Source of the DNA: Patescibacteria group bacterium
GTDB taxonomy: Bacteria > Patescibacteriota > UBA1384 > JAGGWG01
Assembly: GCA_028698375.1 (NCBI GenBank)
Contig: JAQVDI010000018.1
Span: forward strand, 1-11,258
Direction of reading: 5' to 3'
DNA: 11,258 nucleotides
Under the pieces are notes generated by a model. It was not told the DNA's origin and did not search any database. It saw only the letters and a program-made list of their open reading frames with translations. Below are positions 5,916 to 11,258 of the stretch, one piece after another. The translations under genes were made by a program, and so were the position numbers. The first letter of the stretch is position 1; every line of letters starts with the position of its first letter.

Positions 5916-5944
5916 TTTACAACCTAACTTTTATTTGATACTAT
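5916..5944 (+). promoter_or_regulatory. Possible promoter of the small membrane protein gene
   Basis: TTTACA (5916-5921), a 17-base spacer and TACTAT (5939-5944). It leaves a leader of about 30 bases that carries a strong ribosome binding site. Confidence 0.4.
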
Positions 5945-5967
5945 TGCCCCGTTTATCACTTTGACAA

Positions 5968-5974
5968 AAAGGAG
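5968..5974 (+). promoter_or_regulatory. Strong Shine-Dalgarno sequence, unusual in this window
   Basis: AAAGGAG followed by 6 bases (CCGACC) and the ATG at 5981. The core AAGGAG fully matches the anti-Shine-Dalgarno sequence at good spacing. No other gene in the window has one of this quality, so it fixes the start of this gene and marks it as different. Confidence 0.8.
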
Positions 5975-5980
5975 CCGACC

Positions 5981-6430
5981 ATGAAAAATTGGAAAATGAT
6001 CTATCGCTGGTCAATTTTTACGAGTAGTTTAACTGCTCTATTGTGGACAATTTATTATCTGATAGCCGGCAATGTGCCGACTGTTGAAATTCCAATTAAT
6101 TTCAACGATCCGTCAATCGTTATCTCCGTCTCACGTTGGTGGGACATTCTGATCGGACCAATTTGCTCGATAATTATAATTCTAATTTGGGCAAAACGCG
6201 ATGAATTAGAAAGTAATGATTATGCAGAATTAATAACTTTTTTTATAGTTTTGCTCGGGTTAATCGGAATAATTTGGGGAGCTGGTATCAGCTTAATTGG
6301 ACTAACAATTATTGGAGTTATTTTTGTAGCTATTAGCTCCATAATTATAATCCTATCCCTACTATTTATAATAATTTTTCTAATTATAAATTCCAAATTA
6401 GGCAAGTGGCTTTTGGATCAATCTTCTTAA
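5981..6430 (+). CDS. Small membrane protein with four predicted helices, family not recognised
   Basis: A 149-residue protein that I do not recognise. Hydrophobic segments lie at about 11-30, 53-71, 84-104 and 105-137 (the last is long, Ile-rich and may be one or two helices). The first loop (31-52) is polar and would face outside; the second loop (AKRDELESNDYAE, 71-83) is charged and would be cytoplasmic. There are no catalytic motifs. The gene is a closed unit: possible promoter at 5916-5944, strong AAAGGAG ribosome binding site, and a terminator whose stem begins in the stop codon. The strong Shine-Dalgarno sequence differs from its neighbours and might indicate a separate origin or high expression. 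The real-gene call rests on the ribosome binding site and terminator. Confidence 0.7.
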   Translation: MKNWKMIYRWSIFTSSLTALLWTIYYLIAGNVPTVEIPINFNDPSIVISVSRWWDILIGPICSIIIILIWAKRDELESNDYAELITFFIVLLGLIGIIWGAGISLIGLTIIGVIFVAISSIIIILSLLFIIIFLIINSKLGKWLLDQSS

Positions 6431-6454
6431 TCCAGCAATTATGCTGGATTTTTC
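6429..6454 (+). terminator. Intrinsic terminator after the small membrane protein gene
   Basis: AATCCAGCA (6429-6437), loop ATTA, TGCTGGATT (6442-6450): a perfect 9-bp stem followed by T residues to 6453. The first stem bases lie in the TAA stop codon. The core stem ATCCAGC/GCTGGAT is the same as in the terminator at 9001. Confidence 0.88.
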
Positions 6455-6595
6455 ATTTTGCATTTGAATTATTTCTTAAAAACACAATTTATATCTTTCA
6501 CGTTTTGTACAATTACACAAAAAGGTAAAGGATAAATTTCAAAATTTGATTGTTCAATCATTTATCCATCATTCTCCACTCATAATTCGTAATTT

Positions 6596-6608
6596 AAAAA
6601 ACCCTTGG
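6596..6608 (-). terminator. 3' end of the small RNA: stem followed by T-run
   Basis: The 3' arm CCAAGGG (6608-6602) of the closing stem runs straight into TTTTTT (6601-6596) on the minus strand, as in an intrinsic terminator. Its partner arm is the 5' end of the RNA, so the whole rod would act as terminator stem; this is unusual, and a shorter hairpin may be the real signal. Confidence 0.4.
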
Positions 6609-6746
6609 TTTTGCTAGTTTCTATTCAGAATAGAAATTTAAAGTGGGATTCCTAGTTTTAAGACCACGATCTTAAACATTCAGAAGTACGATCCAGAAGA
6701 CTCCCTTAAAAAAAGTTTGGTCTGATAGAAATTAGCCGCCAAGGGC
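6596..6746 (-). ncRNA. Unidentified structured small RNA, about 150 bases, possibly 6S-like
   Basis: On the minus strand the molecule would start at G6746 right after a near-consensus promoter and end in six T residues (6601-6596). The ends pair: CCCTTGG (6745-6739) with CCAAGGG (6608-6602). After a small internal loop the stem continues through a 12-base segment (6736-6725 with 6624-6613) and, past one bulge, CAGA with TCTG (plus-strand 6626-6629 and 6721-6724). The centre holds a hairpin with arms at 6655-6663 and 6670-6677. An 8-bp local hairpin (6618-6636) competes with the long stem. The rod shape, size and own promoter and terminator recall 6S RNA, but I recognise no conserved 6S, SRP, tmRNA or RNase P motif. 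The strand is not certain: three pairs are G-U on the plus strand but A-C on the minus strand. Confidence 0.55.
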
Positions 6747-6752
6747 AATATA

Positions 6753-6781
6753 ATTATAGAAAGAAATATAAAAATGTTCAA
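6753..6781 (-). promoter_or_regulatory. Strong promoter of the structured small RNA
   Basis: On the minus strand TTGAAC (6781-6776), a 17-base spacer and TATAAT (6758-6753). The -10 is perfect and the -35 has TTGA. The expected start is about 6746, exactly where the closing stem of the RNA begins. It is one of the best promoter matches in the window and no protein gene follows it on this strand. Confidence 0.6.
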
Positions 6782-6809
6782 ATCTCTAATTACTAATTTC
6801 TAATCAAAT

Positions 6810-6886
6810 CCTAATTATTCAAATTCCAATTCCCGAATTGGGAATTGGGTCATTGGAAATTTTTTAAATCAATTAGAATAATTAGG
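6810..6886. repeat. Nested palindrome in the 6431-6939 intergenic region
   Basis: Three inverted repeats share one centre. The outer arms CCTAATTATTC (6810-6820) and GAATAATTAGG (6876-6886) match perfectly over 11 bases. The middle arms AAATTCCAAT (6821-6830) and ATTGGAAATTT (6852-6862) match with one bulge and are followed by T residues to 6865. The inner arms CCAATTCCC (6826-6834) and GGGAATTGG (6840-6848) match perfectly over 9 bases with loop GAATT; inner and middle forms are mutually exclusive. The middle form plus T-run could terminate plus-strand transcription. It could also be a decayed miniature mobile element; no target duplication was recognised. The remaining parts of the gap (6455-6595, 6887-6902) show only AT-rich text and a short TGATTG/CAATCA palindrome at 6547-6560. 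Confidence 0.6.
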
Positions 6887-6902
6887 TCAATTTTATTTTT
6901 TA

Positions 6903-6931
6903 TTGTTTTTTCTGCTCTTTTCTCTTACAAT
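6903..6931 (+). promoter_or_regulatory. Promoter of the PP2C-like/propeller gene, predicted leaderless start
   Basis: TTGTTT (6903-6908), a 17-base spacer and TACAAT (6926-6931). The ATG at 6940 is 8 bases after the -10 box, so the transcript should start at or within two bases of the start codon, without a ribosome binding site. Confidence 0.6.
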
Positions 6932-6939
6932 AGACACGC

Positions 6940-8967
6940 ATGGAGTTTTCTGTTGGCAAAATTATAACTAGCGAAAAAGTTGGTGATCATTATTTTTACA
7001 CTGGCAGCATCACTCCGCTAGAACCAGATCAGGCCAAAAAAGGCACTATTTTCTGGCTTATAGAAGTCACTGCGCCCAATCCGAAAATACCAAAAATAAT
7101 TGTTAATCGTTTAAAAAAATATTATGTTCAAAAAGAAGATGGAATTTGGGGGTTTGAACAAGCTCTTAAAATTATTAATCGCGGCTTAGCAAAACAAATT
7201 CAGAACAAAAATACTAGTTGGATCACACATCTTAACGCAATTATTGGCTTAGCTCAAGATAAAACAATTCATTTAGCGCCAACTGGCGATGTCGCAGCTT
7301 ATTTATTTCGCGAGAATAAAATTTCTAACATTTTAGATGTAGAAGAATCACCTCCACCTCACCAAACTTTCGTCAGCGTAATCTCTGGAGAAATAGAAAA
7401 AGGTGACAAAATGTTTTTAGCCAGCTCAGAGTTTACTTCTTATATGACAATTGAAACTTTAGCTGATCACTTAAGAGAAACAACCGATAAAGCCATTAGC
7501 ACAATTGCGCAATATTTTCGTAATAAAAATATTCGCTCAATTAATGCCTTAGCTCTCGATTTTTCCAAAGGTAGTTTAAGCGTAGACACAATTTATTTAG
7601 ATCAAAAACCAGAAACTACACAAGACATGATCTTCAAAATTTTAAAAAAAATAAAAGATTACACCTTCAGAGGTATTCGCGCTTTAGCTTTAATAATTGG
7701 AAAATCTGAATATCGTATTCTACGTAATTATTTAGAAAAAAAGAATCGTCAAGCAGTTGAAAGTAAAAACAAAAAGTCACCTTTAGTCAAAAATGCTATT
7801 CATATTGAATCTGGTAACCAAATAAGCAAATTAAAAAACTTTATTTCCAACGAAAAAAGGACTGGTTTTTTGAAAAAATACCAAAAACAAATTTTGATTG
7901 GTTTGGCTGTTATCTTGCTGGGGGCATTCGTTTTAACTTTAATTTTAAGGCAAGGATCAAATGGCAATAAAAATTTAACTGAAAATTTAGCTCAAGCACA
8001 AACTCTATATGATGAAGCGATCACTAAATTAGCAGCCAATCAAAATGAAGAAGCTTATACTATTTTAAATCAAGCCAATACCTTAGCTGATTCAGCTAAA
8101 GATTATCCGGCCACCAGTGCTGAATCCCTAGCACTGCTGCAAAAAATTCAAAATGAAATCAATAAAATCACAAATGCCACTATTATTTCTGGCGCCACGG
8201 AAGATGTCGGTGATTTCACTCAAAAAGGAGATGTCTCGCTAAATCGAATTTTCAACTTGGACAATCAAATTTTTACTTTTAATTTAAAAAATAATCAATT
8301 CTATTCGCTTGATCTAAACGATAAAGAAATTAGTGATTTTTTTAACTTACCTCAACCTTTTGGTAATATCGATGATGCTGTTTTGTTTGAATCAGACACT
8401 AATTATTTTTTAATCAAAAACGATCAAAATCAATATTATACTTACAACTTTGATGATAAAAAAGTATCTCAAGCGCTCAAAAGTGGCAATTTTAATTGGC
8501 CTGATTCAGATAAACTTTATTCCTATTTTAACAAAGCTTACTTCTTAGAAAATTCAGAATTACAACGTTTAGCTTACACTGCTTCAGGCTTTACGGAACC
8601 ATCATCAGCAGCCCAAACAAATAACAAAATTAAAGCAACAGCTATCGATGGTTCAATTTATTTTTTAACAACCGACAACCAAATAGAACAATACACTAGC
8701 GGCACCAAAAATAACTTTGCGCTTAATAAGCCCTTCTTTTTAAAAGACTCAAATGATTTAGATTTAATTCACACTAGCCCAAATTCTAGTTATCTTTTTC
8801 TGTATCAAAAAAGTGCAAACCGTATTTTAATTTTTGACAAAATTGGCGATTATGTAAAACAATTAATACTACCAAACAATTGGGGAGAAACCCAAGATTT
8901 GCTAGACGTAAATAGTAATGAGCTTTTCATTTTAGCCAGTAACAAAATTTACCAAATTTCTTACTAA
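6940..8967 (+). CDS. Degenerate PP2C-like phosphatase domain, transmembrane helix and propeller-like outer domain
   Basis: A 675-residue protein in three parts. Residues about 1-260 resemble a PPM/PP2C phosphatase: HLNAIIGLAQDKTIHLAPTGDVAAYLFREN (core around 98-126) parallels the family strand ending in 'GDSRAYL', and GDKMFLASSEFTSYM (155-169) parallels 'GDxLLLxSDGLTD'. The SDG aspartate is replaced (SSE), and no N-terminal ED or DGxGG metal motif is convincing, so this is probably an inactive pseudophosphatase. A transmembrane helix lies at about 317-337. A helical region follows (345-405, tetratricopeptide-like, EAYTILNQANTLADSA). The C-terminal 260 residues consist of repeated short beta-rich units (FTFNLKNNQFYSLDLND, YYTYNFDDKK, ILIFDKIGDYVKQLIL), as in beta-propellers. 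The cytoplasmic PP2C-like and external sensor-like arrangement suggests signal transfer or envelope scaffolding. It has its own promoter and terminator. Confidence 0.75.
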   Translation: MEFSVGKIITSEKVGDHYFYTGSITPLEPDQAKKGTIFWLIEVTAPNPKIPKIIVNRLKKYYVQKEDGIWGFEQALKIINRGLAKQIQNKNTSWITHLNAIIGLAQDKTIHLAPTGDVAAYLFRENKISNILDVEESPPPHQTFVSVISGEIEKGDKMFLASSEFTSYMTIETLADHLRETTDKAISTIAQYFRNKNIRSINALALDFSKGSLSVDTIYLDQKPETTQDMIFKILKKIKDYTFRGIRALALIIGKSEYRILRNYLEKKNRQAVESKNKKSPLVKNAIHIESGNQISKLKNFISNEKRTGFLKKYQKQILIGLAVILLGAFVLTLILRQGSNGNKNLTENLAQAQTLYDEAITKLAANQNEEAYTILNQANTLADSAKDYPATSAESLALLQKIQNEINKITNATIISGATEDVGDFTQKGDVSLNRIFNLDNQIFTFNLKNNQFYSLDLNDKEISDFFNLPQPFGNIDDAVLFESDTNYFLIKNDQNQYYTYNFDDKKVSQALKSGNFNWPDSDKLYSYFNKAYFLENSELQRLAYTASGFTEPSSAAQTNNKIKATAIDGSIYFLTTDNQIEQYTSGTKNNFALNKPFFLKDSNDLDLIHTSPNSSYLFLYQKSANRILIFDKIGDYVKQLILPNNWGETQDLLDVNSNELFILASNKIYQISY

Positions 8968-8999
8968 CAATTAATTTTCAATTATCCCACCAATTCGCT

Positions 9000-9028
9000 C
9001 ATCCAGCTATTATTTGGCTGGATTTTTT
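9000..9028 (+). terminator. Intrinsic terminator after the PP2C-like/propeller gene
   Basis: ATCCAGC (9001-9007), loop TATTATTTG, GCTGGAT (9017-9023), then T residues to 9028. The core stem is the same as in the terminator at 6429-6454. The rest of the 8968-9221 interval is AT-rich with nothing further recognised, including no clear terminator for the convergent argS gene. Confidence 0.85.
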
Positions 9029-9221
9029 AATCAGCAACCTTACTTAATTTCTGCCACTTTTTCGCTATAAAACAAAGAATAAATTTTATATTAAAAAAAT
9101 AAAATCTTTATATTCAAAAGTTGATTTAACCCCGTAATTGCAGACTAAAATCAATGTCATCAGGTTCAAAAAAATATGCTATACAAAAGAGTGATTCGTT
9201 CTAACATAAAAATCAGTCATA

Positions 9222-10988
9222 CTACATTTTTTCAATTGTTTCGATGCCCAAAAAATCTAAACCTTTTTTAAGCGAAATGCTAGCTGCTTTTAATAGCTCT
9301 AATCTTGCCGCAGCTAAATTAACCGAAATATTTGCATTAATAATTCTATTTTTTTGATAGTATTGATGAATCATTTTCGCTAATTCATAAACCGACCGAC
9401 ACAAAAAAGACGGATTTAAATTATCTGCTGCTTTTTTAACTGCATCTGATAATTGAATAATTTCACGCGCCAGCAAACGATCTTCCTCAGTTTCCAATAA
9501 AGAAAAATTAGGTGTATCTTGTTCCATCAATTTAATAGCTTTTTCTTTAAAAAATATGCTCTGAATTCTCGCATAAGCATACTGGCAATATGGCCCAGTC
9601 ATTCCTTCAAAAGCAAGTGATTCTTTTGGATCAAAATGGATATCTTTCTCCGGGTCTAATCGTAAAAGGAAAAATTTTATTGCTGCCAAAGCAATTTTTC
9701 GGGCATTATCCATAATTTCTTTTTTATTACTTCCGGTTTCTTTTCTTCCCAAAATTTCTTTCTCTGCTAAATCAATCATTTTTTGCAAAAGATCATCCGC
9801 ATCCACTACCTTACCTTCTCGAGATTTCATTTTTCCTTCTGGCAAATAAACCATGCCATAGGCTAAATGTTGACACTTATCTGCCCAAGCATAACCCAAT
9901 AATTTCAGCAAAAAGAATAAAACTTTAAAATGATATTTTTGCTCACTTCCAACGACATAAATAGAACGAGAAACATTATTTTCCACAAATTCCGTAATAA
10001 TTGTACCTAAATCTTGAGTCATATAAACGCTGGTGCCATCTTTTCTAATCAAAGTCATAATTTTTTGTTTCCCCTTTTCATCTTCGCCAAATAATTCTTT
10101 GGGTAAGCGCAAAACAACAGCACCACTTTTTAGCTTTTTTAAAACGCCTTGAGCAATTCCCTGTTCAACAATTTCTTTACCTATTTTATAAGTATTACTT
10201 TCATAATAAATTTTATCAAACTCAAAACCATAATTTTTATAAGTCTCCTCGAAACCAGCATAAACCCAATTATTCATTTTTTTCCATAAATCCACAATCT
10301 CTTTATCGTTTCTTTCCCATTTACGCAAACAATTATGGGCTTCCTCTTCAATTGACGAATCTTCATTTTTATTTTTTTCATAAAGCACATAATAATCACC
10401 AATGAAATGATCGCCTTTGATTTTAGCTGTCTCTGGAGTTTCATTTTCCCCCCATTTTTTATAAGCCACCATCGATTTGCAAATATGGACTCCTCGATCA
10501 TTAATCAAATTAGTTTTCACGGCTTTATGCCCAATAGCTTCCAGCAAATTAGCAATAGCCATACCTAAAATTCCGTTACGAACATGCCCTAAATGAAGAG
10601 GCTTATTTGTGTTCGGCGACAAATACTCAATAACAATTCTCTCTGCTACGGGAACTCCCAGATCGCTCAATTGATCAGGAGATTCGCAAATTGCTTTAAA
10701 CAAAATAGCTGGTTTTATTTTAAAATTAACATAAGGACCAATTGCTTCAACTTTATCCCATAAATTATTTTTTTGAATTTTAGAACTAATTTCAGTTGCA
10801 ATTGCATCTGGATTTTTTTTAATTTTTTGTGCTAAAACAAAACAACCGACATTAAAATCACCAGAAGAAATGTCCGGCGGATACTCCAATTTAATATCGC
10901 TCGTTTTAATTTTTTGACTAAAAGCAACTACGCACGCATCGGCAAAAGCATTCTTTACATTTTCCCGTATTTCTTGGACTAAAACCAT
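9222..10988 (-). CDS. argS: Arginyl-tRNA synthetase
   Basis: A complete 588-residue class I synthetase that charges tRNA-Arg in the cytoplasm. The N-terminal additional domain (about 1-95) has the characteristic SSGDFNVGCFVLAQKIKKNP and GPYVNFKI segments. The catalytic domain begins at about 118 with EYLSPNTNKPLHLGHVRNG, in which HLGH (132-135) is the HIGH motif. RKDGTSVYMTQDLGT (315-329) is the conserved DGT block, and GKMKSREGKVV (385-395) occupies the KMSKS loop position. The C-terminal DALR anticodon-binding domain begins at about 464 with TGPYCQYAYARIQSI. The length is typical of bacterial ArgRS. The ATG follows 4 bases after the tyrS stop codon with no Shine-Dalgarno sequence, so the two are probably cotranscribed and translationally coupled. 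Confidence is high. Confidence 0.97.
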   Translation of the reverse strand: MVLVQEIRENVKNAFADACVVAFSQKIKTSDIKLEYPPDISSGDFNVGCFVLAQKIKKNPDAIATEISSKIQKNNLWDKVEAIGPYVNFKIKPAILFKAICESPDQLSDLGVPVAERIVIEYLSPNTNKPLHLGHVRNGILGMAIANLLEAIGHKAVKTNLINDRGVHICKSMVAYKKWGENETPETAKIKGDHFIGDYYVLYEKNKNEDSSIEEEAHNCLRKWERNDKEIVDLWKKMNNWVYAGFEETYKNYGFEFDKIYYESNTYKIGKEIVEQGIAQGVLKKLKSGAVVLRLPKELFGEDEKGKQKIMTLIRKDGTSVYMTQDLGTIITEFVENNVSRSIYVVGSEQKYHFKVLFFLLKLLGYAWADKCQHLAYGMVYLPEGKMKSREGKVVDADDLLQKMIDLAEKEILGRKETGSNKKEIMDNARKIALAAIKFFLLRLDPEKDIHFDPKESLAFEGMTGPYCQYAYARIQSIFFKEKAIKLMEQDTPNFSLLETEEDRLLAREIIQLSDAVKKAADNLNPSFLCRSVYELAKMIHQYYQKNRIINANISVNLAAARLELLKAASISLKKGLDFLGIETIEKM

Positions 10989-10992
10989 ATAT

Positions 10993-11258
10993 TTAGTTCG
11001 TTTTTATTTTAACCAAACGATATTTGCCCACTTTCACAATCTCACCCCCTTGAATCTTAACTTTTTCTAAAGGATTAATTTTTAATTCGTTATCAATCTC
11101 TACTGCTTTTTGCTCAATTAACCGGCTACTTTCCGATTTTGACGACGCTAATTTTAATTCCACTAATAAATCTTTTAGCGTATATTCTCCAGTTTTAATT
11201 TCCACTTCCGCAATTTCTGCCTCATTTAATTCGCGTTTGCTAAAAACACTTTCAAAAT
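10993..11258 (-). CDS. tyrS: Tyrosyl-tRNA synthetase, C-terminal S4 domain (runs off right edge)
   Basis: The last 87 residues of a gene that begins beyond 11258; the reading frame is open to the edge, so the GTG at 11205 is an internal codon and not a start. FESVFSKRELNEAEIAEV is the linker found in TyrRS between the catalytic body and the S4 domain. The S4 RNA-binding domain follows: YTLKDLLVELKLASSKSES, SRLIEQKAVEID and KVGKYRLVKI. TyrRS charges tRNA-Tyr, whose gene lies 9 kb away at 1966-2049 in this window. The gene is upstream of and 4 bases from argS. Confidence 0.88.
   Translation of the reverse strand, partial: FESVFSKRELNEAEIAEVEIKTGEYTLKDLLVELKLASSKSESSRLIEQKAVEIDNELKINPLEKVKIQGGEIVKVGKYRLVKIKTN

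Noticed and set aside
5875..5920. Possible riboswitch or T-box leader before the small membrane protein gene
   Set aside because: There is a weak CCC-CACT/AGTG-GGG pairing, but no T-box motif, no antiterminator and no known riboswitch core.
6602..6865. Plus-strand reading of the structured RNA, ending at the 6860-6865 T-run
   Set aside because: G-U pairs favour this strand, but the best upstream -10 (CATAAT at 6581) lacks a -35, and the end would be over 100 bases beyond the closing stem. Kept only as an alternative.
10274..10501. A minus-strand frame inside argS
   Set aside because: It lies fully within argS in another frame and has no family resemblance.
11205..11205. GTG at 11205 as the start of a 70-residue S4 protein
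   Set aside because: The frame stays open upstream to the window edge and encodes the TyrRS linker (FESVFSKREL), so it is the tail of tyrS.

Overview
The window looks like a chromosomal segment of an AT-rich, streamlined bacterium, most likely a member of the Candidate Phyla Radiation (Patescibacteria). The evidence is the low GC content, short intergenic spaces, compact versions of house-keeping proteins (a delta-prime-like protein of about 212 residues, a zinc-type L28 of 68 residues), few Shine-Dalgarno sequences, and a membrane-anchored degenerate PP2C/propeller protein of a kind I associate with that group. This placement is inference from style and gene content; no 16S gene is present.

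Layout. Bases 1-4368 are on the minus strand. Read in transcription order they hold a delta-prime-like clamp-loader gene (holB-like), a PSP1/RicT-type gene, a membrane-anchored TPR protein, three tRNAs (Trp, Tyr, Leu), ribosomal protein L33, a membrane-anchored thioredoxin-fold protein, and a secreted or anchored von Willebrand A protein that runs off the left edge. A divergent promoter region at about 4369-4553 separates this block from a small plus-strand double zinc-ribbon protein (4554-4847), which converges on the minus-strand L28 gene (4864-5070). The plus strand then carries a site-2-type M50 membrane protease (5215-5865), a small unrecognised four-helix membrane protein (5981-6430) with an intrinsic terminator, a 509-base gap, and a 675-residue PP2C-like/TM/propeller protein (6940-8967) with its own terminator. 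The right end returns to the minus strand with the C-terminus of TyrRS followed 4 bases later by complete ArgRS.

The 509-base gap (6431-6939) is the least ordinary part. It holds a roughly 150-base rod-shaped inverted structure that, on the minus strand, starts just after a near-consensus promoter (TTGAAC-17-TATAAT) and ends in a stem followed by six T residues. This is good evidence for an unannotated structured small RNA, possibly 6S-like. Next to it is a nested palindrome at 6810-6886.

Two features recur. At four genes (886-, 4368-, 4554+, 6940+) a good -10 box ends only 6-8 bases before the start codon, which predicts leaderless mRNAs. Only one gene (5981+) has a strong Shine-Dalgarno sequence. 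Two terminators, 2.6 kb apart, share the same stem sequence (ATCCAGC/GCTGGAT).

The genes mostly serve translation (tRNAs, L28, L33, TyrRS, ArgRS), replication (delta-prime-like) and the envelope (VWA, thioredoxin-fold, M50 protease, PP2C-propeller). I see no CRISPR array, insertion sequence, prophage or defence island.
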